Origin: Yoonia maritima
Lineage (GTDB): Bacteria; Pseudomonadota; Alphaproteobacteria; Rhodobacterales; Rhodobacteraceae
Assembly: GCF_002933395.1 (NCBI RefSeq)
Contig: NZ_PKFN01000007.1
Location: forward strand, 806,001-870,000
Length of the DNA stretch: 64,000 nt
Direction of reading: 5' to 3'
The first letter of the stretch is position 1, and every line of letters begins with the position of its first letter. The notes under the pieces were generated by a model that worked only from the letters and a program-made list of their open reading frames with translations, was not told where the DNA came from and did no database searches. Made by a program: the position numbers and the translations under genes. Positions 36,581 through 43,952 of the stretch are shown piece by piece.

Positions 36581-37188
36581 CTGATACCTTCCCGTTGTTT
36601 ACTTTGCTTGTAGTAGGCCCACATGATCCGCGCTGCAACCGATCGCCAAGGCGACCAATCGCGCGCCATGTCCCGCAACGCACGGTCTTTGGGGCGTTCA
36701 TCCAATTCAAATATAAGCCTCGCGGCTTCCTGAAGTGCCAAATCACCCGGCGCAAACACGTCCGCGCGGCCCAGTGAAAACATCGCATAGATTTCAGCGG
36801 TCCAAACACCAATGCCAGAGACCGCAGTCAGTGTCGCCACCACATCATCTGTCGGCAGCAGCCGCAGCGCGTCAAAATCAATTCCGGCATCTGCCAAGGC
36901 TTTAGCATATCTTGCTTTCTGACGACTGAGCCCTAACGACCGCAAATCATCATCGGAAGCGCGTGCAATCACATCCGGGGCAATCATCCCCTCACCTCGA
37001 AGCCGATCCCAAATCGCATTCGCCGACGCCACGCTGACCTGCTGGCTGACAATAGCGTTCAACAATTCAGCAAAGCCATCTGGCTTTCGGCGTAGCGGCA
37101 ATGGTGGCAACCCCTGCATTGCGCGTCTAAAACGTGGCTCATGCCGACACAGCCACTCCGCGCCCTCTGCGACGCAATCCAAAGACAT
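36577..37188 (-). CDS. DNA-3-methyladenine glycosylase (AlkA-type, HhH-GPD)
   Basis: A base-excision repair glycosylase that removes 3-methyladenine and other alkylated purines. It has about 203 residues from the ATG at 37188; an ATG at 37221 would overlap cobK by 19 bases. The helix-hairpin-helix reads VSGIGVWTAEIYAMF and the catalytic Asp is in FAPGDLALQEA. An N-terminal segment AIVSQQVSVASANAIWDRL is also typical. It lacks the N-terminal beta-domain of E. coli AlkA and is close to the short alphaproteobacterial form. It is followed by an overlapping esterase gene. Confidence 0.88.
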   Translation of the reverse strand: MSLDCVAEGAEWLCRHEPRFRRAMQGLPPLPLRRKPDGFAELLNAIVSQQVSVASANAIWDRLRGEGMIAPDVIARASDDDLRSLGLSRQKARYAKALADAGIDFDALRLLPTDDVVATLTAVSGIGVWTAEIYAMFSLGRADVFAPGDLALQEAARLIFELDERPKDRALRDMARDWSPWRSVAARIMWAYYKQSKQREGIR

Positions 37189-37202
37189 GATAACCCGTTC
37201 GT

Positions 37203-37925
37203 TCACAACGTTCGCACCCATTCAAGGGCCGCATCAACAGTTTCGACAATTTGCCAGTTCCCGCGCGGCGGTCGGGCGATCATCAATACCGGAATTCCCA
37301 AACGGTTTGCCGCAGTCAGCTTGGTCCGGCTTGCCGCCCCACCGGCATTCTTGACGATCAAATAGTCGACCCCTAATTCCGAAAATAGCAATACTTCATC
37401 GTTGACAGAAAACGGTGGTCGACCAACTAAAAATCGGCCACCTGAAAATGGAAACGGACCGTTTGGCGGATCAATTTGACGGCAGATAAGCTCCCTACCT
37501 TTCAAATTTGCAAACCGGTCAAGCGTTTGACGACCAGTACCTAAGAATACGGTAGACCCGATTGGCACATGATCGACAGCGTCTTTTTCTGAACGTATCT
37601 CAATCCAGTGATCCCCCGGTTCCGCTAACCACCCCGGACGCAGAAGCTGAAGATAAGGCATATTTAACTGGCTGCAAATCTGGGCAGTACGGGTTGTGAT
37701 CTGATCCGCGAAAGGATGGGTTGCATCTAAAACGGCAGAAATGGAATATTGTTCTAGGTATTCTTGAAACCCTTGCTTCCCACCAAAACCGCCAACCCTC
37801 GTTGGTAACGGTAGCCGCTCTGGTGCACGTGTTGCGCCTGCCAAAGATATGATCGCATTGGTCCCAACCAACGCCTCGGCAAGGCGGCGCGCGTCACTGG
37901 TTCCCCCTAAAATTAAAACAGTCAT
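37203..37925 (-). CDS. cobK: Precorrin-6A reductase CobK/CbiJ
   Basis: Reduces the macrocycle of (cobalt-)precorrin-6A with NADPH during corrin ring synthesis. It has 240 residues. The N-terminal Rossmann loop is ILGGTSDARRLAEAL, and the later family segments are VLDATHPFADQITTRTA, FLGTGRQTLDRF and DYLIVKNAGGAASRTKL. The ATG overlaps the cbiD stop (ATGA), so the two are co-translated. Divergent cobA and cobB nearby place it in a cobalamin locus. Confidence 0.93.
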   Translation of the reverse strand: MTVLILGGTSDARRLAEALVGTNAIISLAGATRAPERLPLPTRVGGFGGKQGFQEYLEQYSISAVLDATHPFADQITTRTAQICSQLNMPYLQLLRPGWLAEPGDHWIEIRSEKDAVDHVPIGSTVFLGTGRQTLDRFANLKGRELICRQIDPPNGPFPFSGGRFLVGRPPFSVNDEVLLFSELGVDYLIVKNAGGAASRTKLTAANRLGIPVLMIARPPRGNWQIVETVDAALEWVRTL

Positions 37926-38968
37926 GCCGTAGACCTTGCGATAACTTTTCCCGCCCGATCAATGACGATTGTGTCGATAATCGCCTGATCACCAACCAAC
38001 GACTGAGCCTTAACTCGGGCCCTATCCGCAATCTCTAAAGAAAGCTTTTCTCCTGATATTTCAAAAGCTTCCAGAGCGGTATTTGCGCTATTCACCTCTG
38101 GCGTATTGACCCATTCTGCCAGCGCCGAGAAATTGACTTGCGACCGCGAAGAATGCAAATCAATAGCCCCTTGCGCCAACTTTGCCATCTTACCGATCCC
38201 ACCGCCAATCGTGACGCGATCAACCGGGTGCTTACGCAGATACTTCAGCAAACCGCCCGCAAAGTCACCCATATCCAACATGGCGTGATCCGGCAGGCCA
38301 AATAAGGTCTGTACCGTTTTTTCAGATGTGGCGCCCGTACATCCAGCGACATGCGTCAGCCCGTCTGCACGCGCCACGTCAACCCCGCGATGGATCGATG
38401 CGATCCAAGCCGCACATGAAAACGGGCGAACAACACCTGTCGTCCCAAGGATAGAAAGGCCACCCCGTATCCCTAGCCGCGGATTCCAAGTCTTTTGCGC
38501 GATCGCTTCTCCATCTGGAATAGAAATCTCAATTTCAACATTGGCGGCCTCTCCAAACTGGGCGGCGATCTCCGCAACAACGCCCTGCATCATCTGACGC
38601 GGGACTGGGTTGATTGCTGGCTCCCCAACTCCGATGGGCAAACCTGCCCGTGTGACAATACCGACACCCGCACCTGCTTTGAACCGTACGCCTCCCTCAG
38701 AGCGACGGACCGTTACGATGATCAATGCGCCATGCGTAACGTCGGGATCATCGCCCGCATCTTTCGTAATCCCAACGCGCGCCCAGCCCTCACCGGCATC
38801 GGCCAATGCTAACGGAAATTGCGGAGTTTCCCCTCTTGGCAAAACGATACCAACGTCGCCCGGAAACGCCCCACCCCAAAGGCGGATCAACGCAGCCTTT
38901 GTAGCTGCGGTCGCACAAGCACCTGTGGTCCAACCACGGCGCAACTCTCCGGTTGGCTTTCTTGTCAT
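37922..38968 (-). CDS. cbiD: Cobalt-precorrin-5B (C1)-methyltransferase CbiD
   Basis: Methylates C-1 of the corrin ring. It has about 348 residues from the ATG at 38968, which begins MTRKPTGELRRGWTTGACATAA, the canonical CbiD N-terminus. Other family motifs: GGLSILGTTGVVRPF, GCTGATSEKTVQ, MLDMGDFAGGLLKYL and TIGGGIGKMAKLAQG. The frame stays open to 39208, but a start there would run into the divergent cobA, so the shorter form is chosen. CbiD belongs to the early-cobalt route, whereas CobF serves the classical aerobic route; several alphaproteobacteria use CbiD here. Confidence 0.92.
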   Translation of the reverse strand: MTRKPTGELRRGWTTGACATAATKAALIRLWGGAFPGDVGIVLPRGETPQFPLALADAGEGWARVGITKDAGDDPDVTHGALIIVTVRRSEGGVRFKAGAGVGIVTRAGLPIGVGEPAINPVPRQMMQGVVAEIAAQFGEAANVEIEISIPDGEAIAQKTWNPRLGIRGGLSILGTTGVVRPFSCAAWIASIHRGVDVARADGLTHVAGCTGATSEKTVQTLFGLPDHAMLDMGDFAGGLLKYLRKHPVDRVTIGGGIGKMAKLAQGAIDLHSSRSQVNFSALAEWVNTPEVNSANTALEAFEISGEKLSLEIADRARVKAQSLVGDQAIIDTIVIDRAGKVIARSTA

Positions 38969-39065
38969 TAACGCGACTATAAGCGGGCATAACGATGCCG
39001 CCAATCCGCAATCGTTGGTCGTTTGACACCTTTCCAAGCTCTGCGTTCGGCGGCATAAAGGGTAC

Positions 39066-39917
39066 ATGACAAACACACTAGACCTCCCCGCCTTCGCATG
39101 GCCCCAAATGGAACCCGGCTGGGTCTGGCTTTGTGGCGCGGGCCCCGGCGATCCGGGGCTTTTGACACTGCACGCGGCAAACGCCTTACGCCAAGCCGAC
39201 GTGGTCATCTATGATGCGCTCGTCCAAGAGGCTATTTTAGATTGGGCACCGCAGGCAGAGCACGTCTATGCGGGCAAACGCGGTGGCAAACCGTCGGCCA
39301 AACAACGCGATATTTCCCTACAGCTGGTTGATCTCGCACGCGCAGGCAAAAAAGTACTCCGGCTCAAAGGCGGCGATCCCTTTGTCTTTGGACGCGGCGG
39401 AGAAGAGGCACAAACTCTCATCCAACACGACGTCCCTGTGCGGATTATTCCGGGTATATCGGCAGGTATCGGCGGGTTAGCTTATGCTGGCATCCCAGTC
39501 ACGCACCGCGACGTGAACCAATCGGTAACGTTTGTGACCGGGCATGATCAATCGGGGAACACCCCCGGATCGCTTGATTGGGATAGCATATCCAAAGGCT
39601 CTCAGGTCCTCGTGATCTATATGGGTATGAAACATATCGCCCAGATCGCGACCAAGCTGCTGGATGCCGAACGCGGATCGGATGAACCCGTGGCAGTCGT
39701 TACCTCGGCTACGACATCCGATCAACAGGTGCTCGAAACGACACTCGGAAAAATGGTCGATGACATCGCCAAATCCGGACTAGAGCCACCTGCAATCATC
39801 TGTGTCGGCAAATCCGTTCTCATGCGCCAAGTTCTCGATTGGCAGGGCATGGCCTTAGGGGAAAAACCGCGTAACCTTGACCCGTTAGGGCGCGGCCGCC
39901 CCGCAGAAACAGCATAA
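39066..39917 (+). CDS. cobA: Uroporphyrinogen-III C-methyltransferase (SUMT)
   Basis: Makes precorrin-2 by two SAM-dependent methylations, the branch point from haem to cobalamin and sirohaem. It has 283 residues. The N-terminal WLCGAGPGDPGLLTLHAANAL loop, VLRLKGGDPFVFGRGGEE, GIPVTHRDVNQSVTFVTGH and VIYMGMKHI are signature segments. It stands without a CysG/siroheme-synthase fusion. AAAGGG precedes the ATG. Divergent from cbiD, with cobB 59 bases downstream. Confidence 0.94.
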   Translation: MTNTLDLPAFAWPQMEPGWVWLCGAGPGDPGLLTLHAANALRQADVVIYDALVQEAILDWAPQAEHVYAGKRGGKPSAKQRDISLQLVDLARAGKKVLRLKGGDPFVFGRGGEEAQTLIQHDVPVRIIPGISAGIGGLAYAGIPVTHRDVNQSVTFVTGHDQSGNTPGSLDWDSISKGSQVLVIYMGMKHIAQIATKLLDAERGSDEPVAVVTSATTSDQQVLETTLGKMVDDIAKSGLEPPAIICVGKSVLMRQVLDWQGMALGEKPRNLDPLGRGRPAETA

Positions 39918-39929
39918 ATGTACCTCGCT

Positions 39930-39952
39930 TTGGTCAAAATACTCCCGCCGGA
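39930..39952. repeat. Recurrent intergenic motif, copy 1
   Basis: The short stretch TTGGTCAAAATACTCCCGCC between cobA and cobB shares the core CAAAATACTC with the copy at 43929-43947 (both within the GAGTATTTT-G-CAA family on the reverse strand). I recall similar sequences near gene ends in many Rhodobacteraceae. Function unknown. Confidence 0.4.
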
Positions 39953-39976
39953 GGCAGCGCAACGCCTCGCCCAAAC

Positions 39977-41224
39977 ATGAGCTTTGTTATTGCCGCACCA
40001 TCATCGGGAAGCGGCAAAACAACAATAACGCTTGGATTGCTCCGCGCAATCAGCCGGATCACCCCCATACGCGCCGCCAAATCCGGTCCCGATTACATCG
40101 ACCCCCGTTTTCACGAAGCCGCCTGCGGCCAACCTTGTCTGAATCTGGACGCTTGGGCGATGTCGCCGACGCGCGTTCAATCTTTGGCAGCAGGCACAAC
40201 CCCACTGATTGTCGAAGGCGCGATGGGTCTATTCGACGGCGCGCGCCCGGATGGAAAAGGTGCTACAGCCGATGTCGCACGCATTCTGGATCTGCCGGTG
40301 GTGCTCGTCATTGACGCGGGGCGGATGGCCGGTTCAGTGGCAGCCCTTGCACAAGGGTTCATCAACCACGACCCAAAACTGCACGTTGCAGGGATCATCT
40401 TGAATAATGTCGGCTCCCCCCGACACGAAGCCATGCTCAGACGCGCACTCGTGGGGATTACTGTCTTTGGTGCCGTCCCGCGCACAGCGGGATTGACACA
40501 ACCGTCTCGTCACCTTGGCCTCGTCCAAGCCCAAGAGCGCCCTGACCTTGACGCATATCTTAATGCCGCAGCTGATCTCATTTCAAATTCAGTTGATCTT
40601 AAGGCGCTAATCGGCCTTCGCTCTGCGACACTTCCCGCGCGTCAATCCACGACACTCAAGCCACCAGCCCACACCATCGCAATCGCCCAAGACGAAGCCT
40701 TTGCTTTTTGTTACCCCCACCTTATCAACGATTGGCATTCTGCAGGTGCTTCACTTTCATTTTTCTCGCCGCTCAACGACGATCCTGCGCCAGATGTTGA
40801 TTTCATCTATTTACCCGGCGGCTACCCCGAACTTCACGCAGGGCGTCTCTCTGGTAACCACCGTTTCCTTAGCAGCCTGAAAACCACGCACGCGCAGATT
40901 TTCGGCGAATGCGGAGGTTATATGGTCTTAGGCGACAGCCTAACGGACGCTGACGGAAACAGGCATTCAATGGCGGGACTGTTGCGGCTAGAAACATCTT
41001 TTGCAAAACGGAAACTACATCTGGGCTACCGACTATTGCACGCGACTGATGGACCACTCCAAGGTCGCTGGGCCGGACACGAGTTCCACTACGCAACAAC
41101 AGTACGCGCGCAGGGTACACCGCTATTCCAAGCCCAAGACGCAGAAGGCAATAACCTTCCCCCCATGGGGCTCATTAACGACAACGTATCGGGTTCCTTC
41201 GCGCATTTAATCGACGCGACATAA
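39977..41224 (+). CDS. cobB: Cobyrinate a,c-diamide synthase
   Basis: An ATP-dependent amidotransferase that amidates side chains a and c of (hydrogeno)byrinate using glutamine. The 415-residue protein has the P-loop FVIAAPSSGSGKTTITLGLL, the TrpG-like Mg site LVIDAGRMAGSVAAL, and a C-terminal class I glutaminase-like domain: FIYLPGGYPELHA, the Cys in IFGECGGYMVLGD and the His in GHEFHYAT. It follows cobA in the same direction. Which of byrinate or cobyrinate is used depends on the route; the gene is between the CobB and CbiA families. Confidence 0.92.
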   Translation: MSFVIAAPSSGSGKTTITLGLLRAISRITPIRAAKSGPDYIDPRFHEAACGQPCLNLDAWAMSPTRVQSLAAGTTPLIVEGAMGLFDGARPDGKGATADVARILDLPVVLVIDAGRMAGSVAALAQGFINHDPKLHVAGIILNNVGSPRHEAMLRRALVGITVFGAVPRTAGLTQPSRHLGLVQAQERPDLDAYLNAAADLISNSVDLKALIGLRSATLPARQSTTLKPPAHTIAIAQDEAFAFCYPHLINDWHSAGASLSFFSPLNDDPAPDVDFIYLPGGYPELHAGRLSGNHRFLSSLKTTHAQIFGECGGYMVLGDSLTDADGNRHSMAGLLRLETSFAKRKLHLGYRLLHATDGPLQGRWAGHEFHYATTVRAQGTPLFQAQDAEGNNLPPMGLINDNVSGSFAHLIDAT

Positions 41225-41260
41225 AGGGCATTGCCACTGCCCTAATCGGTGCTTACCGAT
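41225..41260 (+). other. Two tandem stem-loops between cobB and the MFS gene
   Basis: AGGGCA (41225-41230) pairs with TGCCCT (41238-41243), and ATCGGT (41245-41250) pairs with ACCGAT (41255-41260) around a four-base loop. The second ends six bases before the ATG at 41267 and would hide the ribosome-binding region. They could end cobB transcription or regulate translation of the MFS gene. Confidence 0.45.
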
Positions 41261-41266
41261 AGGCAC

Positions 41267-42484
41267 ATGGATTACACAGACGATACCCGCGCGAAACGGA
41301 ACGTTGCCGTTCTGGTCATGGCCCAAGCAATTCTAGGCGCCCAAATGCCGATGATTTTTGTCATTGGCGGTCTTGCCGGTGGGATGCTGTCTAGCAACCC
41401 CTGTCTTGCAACGCTTCCTATTTCATTTATCGTCTTTGGCTCGATGACCACCGCACCATGGCTTAGCCCATTGATGCAGCGAAACGGCCGCCGTTTCGGA
41501 TTTTTCATCGGCGCGTTCGCGGGTGCAGTCGGAGCGCTCGTTTCTGCGTATGGTTTATATATCGCATCCTTTCCCATTCTTTTATCTGGATCATATTTGA
41601 CCGGTATCTACATGTCTGCACAGGGTTTTTTCAGATTTGCAGCGACTGATACGGCATCCGATGCTTTTCGACCTAAAGCCATTTCTTATGTCATGGCAGG
41701 CGGACTGCTTTCCGCAATCATTGGACCACAGCTCAACAAAGTCGTCCAAGACGCCTACGCAGTGCCGTTTCTCGGCTCTTACCTCGCAGTAGCGGGATTG
41801 AACTTGGGCGGCATGCTGCTGTTTTTCTTCTTAGACCTACCAAAAGGAACAAACGGCACCCCAAAAGCAATCGACACTCCGGTTGGTCGCGGCAGATTGG
41901 CATTGTTGCGCGAACCCCGTGTGATGGTCGCCATCATCTGCGGCATGGTATCATACGCGCTGATGAACCTCGTCATGACATCAACCCCACTTGCCGTTGT
42001 GGGGTGTGGCTTTGACAAAAACAACGCCAATGACATTGTATCTGCTCATGTATTGGCCATGTTCGTCCCTTCGTTCTTTACCGGACATCTTATCGCGCGT
42101 TTTGGAGTCGAACGGATCGTCGCAACCGGCCTCGTGATCCTTGCCGGTGCTGGTGTCGTCGCGCTGACTGGCGTGACACTTACCAACTTTTACGCGGCAC
42201 TAATCTTGCTGGGGCTTGGCTGGAACTTTGGATTTATTGGCGCAACAACTATGCTTGCGGGTGCACACCGCCCCGAAGAACGCGGCGTCGTTCAGGGTAT
42301 GAACGACATGATCGTCTTCGGGATGGTGACCATCGCGTCTCTTGCATCAGGCGGGTTAATGAACTGCTCAGGCGGGACCGCAGTCGAAGGTTGGACCGCA
42401 GTAAACCTTGCAATGATCCCATTTCTTGTTCTTGCCGGCTGTTCGCTGATCTGGCTCGCGCGACAGCCAAGAGGCGTAAAGTAG
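41267..42484 (+). CDS. MFS transporter (paralogue of the one at 4475)
   Basis: A 405-residue major-facilitator protein with 12 predicted TM segments and the loop MQRNGRRFGF after TM2. It shares with the 4475-5644 protein the LGA-x-MPM start, the GGLAGG loop, FRFAATD and GWNFGFIGATT, followed by HRPEERGVVQGMNDM. The ATG at 41267 is preferred; GTG at 41249 is also possible. The substrate is unknown; being next to cobB could be chance. Its stop is immediately followed by the next gene's ATG (TAGATG), so the two are coupled. Confidence 0.85.
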   Translation: MDYTDDTRAKRNVAVLVMAQAILGAQMPMIFVIGGLAGGMLSSNPCLATLPISFIVFGSMTTAPWLSPLMQRNGRRFGFFIGAFAGAVGALVSAYGLYIASFPILLSGSYLTGIYMSAQGFFRFAATDTASDAFRPKAISYVMAGGLLSAIIGPQLNKVVQDAYAVPFLGSYLAVAGLNLGGMLLFFFLDLPKGTNGTPKAIDTPVGRGRLALLREPRVMVAIICGMVSYALMNLVMTSTPLAVVGCGFDKNNANDIVSAHVLAMFVPSFFTGHLIARFGVERIVATGLVILAGAGVVALTGVTLTNFYAALILLGLGWNFGFIGATTMLAGAHRPEERGVVQGMNDMIVFGMVTIASLASGGLMNCSGGTAVEGWTAVNLAMIPFLVLAGCSLIWLARQPRGVK

Positions 42485-43156
42485 ATGTTCTGGCGTCGTT
42501 CTCAAAGCATCAGTGACGAACTGAAAGAATGGATCTTCGATAGCTTCGATTGGGCAGATACCACATTCGGGCCGGACTGGAGCAGCTCGCGCCAACTCAT
42601 CAAGGCAACCAAAGAGTTCTTCACTGCCAAGGCGGGTGACAGCCCAGAAGTTGCACAACAAATCGCGGATGATATTGCGCGTTTGCTCCCATTACCATCT
42701 ATTCCTGTATTGCCACTAGGATCAATCGACCCTGAATATAGGCACAACTATCAAGATCTGTCGGCAGTAGCTGGCCTGTACCATCATGATGATGATGCGC
42801 CCATGATCAACTATGACCCTGCTCTTTTGCGCCAACCGATTGGCTTTATTAACACCATGACGCATGAATTAATGCATGGCCGTCTCGCCAATCACATTGA
42901 CGCGATGCCCGGTGGTGAACCAATGCATGAACTCTCGACTGATTTACACTGTATCACGCACGGTTTTGGGCTCTTTGCAATCGAGGGGCCGGCGCAAATA
43001 GGGTGGTCTGGCTATATGACACAAGAATCGCGTTCCTATGCGCTGGCAGAATTCCTCGCGCGGCACGACATTGATCCGGCAGAGGCGCTGCGTCGCTTAA
43101 ACCCACGCGGACAAAAGGCGTTAAAACGCGCGATCAAAGAACATGCCGCCGATTAG
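42485..43156 (+). CDS. HExxH-motif putative metallopeptidase of unknown family
   Basis: A 223-residue soluble protein I cannot assign to a named family. It has a zinc-protease motif H127-E-L-M-H131 in NTMTHELMHGRL, with a second conserved-looking segment MHELSTDLHCITHG (148-160) that could supply the third ligand (E149 or D153). There is no signal peptide or TM. It begins directly at the MFS stop (TAGATG) and its end overlaps the convergent squalene-synthase-like gene by four bases. It might process or turn over a substrate linked to the transporter, but this is only context. Confidence 0.6.
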   Translation: MFWRRSQSISDELKEWIFDSFDWADTTFGPDWSSSRQLIKATKEFFTAKAGDSPEVAQQIADDIARLLPLPSIPVLPLGSIDPEYRHNYQDLSAVAGLYHHDDDAPMINYDPALLRQPIGFINTMTHELMHGRLANHIDAMPGGEPMHELSTDLHCITHGFGLFAIEGPAQIGWSGYMTQESRSYALAEFLARHDIDPAEALRRLNPRGQKALKRAIKEHAAD

Positions 43157-43920
43157 CGCCACCATCCCCGCAACGCGACGTTAGCGAACCGCAAGTGTTC
43201 GCGTAGCGGCGGCAGCCCAAGCGCGCCACGGGCAACTTTACTGGGTTCTTTGTGAATTTGGCGCAGGACTGGCCGAGCAAGATACCCAGAGTACAAAACG
43301 GGTGCGGCATCAGCCACAATTATCTTGCGTTTTTTAACTGCTGCCGTCAACCGCGCATCCGCCTGCTGAGCAAGGGACAGGACGCCAGCCTCGGACCCGT
43401 CCAACAGCGGCTTGCGCTCGCGTTCCTCGAGATCAGGAATTGCACGGAACATATTCGCGGCGCCCACACCATAGGCAAAATCCCGGACAACAGCTTCATC
43501 GCCCTGCCCCAGCAGCCGCGCTGCAGTCCACATCAAATGTCCCGATGTCGCATCGATATAGCTATCGAAATGGGCGGCATCCTCGAATGGGTCTTTATAA
43601 ACGTCCCAACGACGGGCGGCGATCAAACCATCCAGTAATGTCGCACCTTCGACATCCAAAACCTCAGCAAGGGCATCAACAACCTCATGCTTGCGCGGCT
43701 TCGCATCACCCGCAATTTCCTCGAGCGCGTCACGCCACCATTGCAGACGCATCTCGGCGATCATCGGCTCTTCGGTTACCCAAGGGGCGCGCGCGACCTC
43801 AACGTTAAAGGCGTACAGCGGAAACAATACACGACGCGCAGCAACAGGTGCCGCCATCGTCGCGCGGAAACGTTCTGGGTCAGCCTTCTCGACTAAAGCG
43901 GCACAAGCATTCAGGCTCAT
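43153..43920 (-). CDS. Squalene/phytoene synthase family protein
   Basis: A 255-residue all-alpha protein of the trans-isoprenyl head-to-head synthase fold: LFPLYAFNVEVARA, MRLQWWRDALEEIA, DVYKDPFEDAAHFDSYIDATSG and GVGAANMFRAIPDL. The two catalytic DxxxD motifs are not preserved as in CrtB/HpnC (the first is absent, the second is reduced), so it may resemble the non-catalytic NDUFAF6-like (respiratory complex I assembly) branch. It is 32 bases downstream of cimA; the last four bases overlap the convergent HExxH gene. Confidence 0.75.
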   Translation of the reverse strand: MSLNACAALVEKADPERFRATMAAPVAARRVLFPLYAFNVEVARAPWVTEEPMIAEMRLQWWRDALEEIAGDAKPRKHEVVDALAEVLDVEGATLLDGLIAARRWDVYKDPFEDAAHFDSYIDATSGHLMWTAARLLGQGDEAVVRDFAYGVGAANMFRAIPDLEERERKPLLDGSEAGVLSLAQQADARLTAAVKKRKIIVADAAPVLYSGYLARPVLRQIHKEPSKVARGALGLPPLREHLRFANVALRGWWR

Positions 43921-43928
43921 CGCACTAT

Positions 43929-43947
43929 CATCTTGCCAAAAATACTC
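43929..43947. repeat. Recurrent intergenic motif, copy 2
   Basis: CATCTTGCCAAAAATACTC lies in the 32-base gap between cimA and the squalene-synthase-like gene. Its reverse complement has GAGTATTTTTGGCAAGATG, a form I recall from many Rhodobacteraceae intergenic regions. It matches the copy at 39930-39952 in the CAAAATACTC-like core. Confidence 0.4.
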
Positions 43948-43952
43948 AAAAA

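Noticed and set aside
37192..37215. Repeated GTTC elements near alkA/cobK as an SOS box
   Set aside because: GTTC copies are spaced by 0, 5 or 9 bases, not 7, and lie inside coding sequence.
41231..41237. GCCACTG-like element as part of a cobalamin riboswitch before the MFS gene
   Set aside because: Only this 7-mer matches; the rest of the B12 element (long multi-stem fold, GGGAA-type segments) is not found in the 42-base gap.
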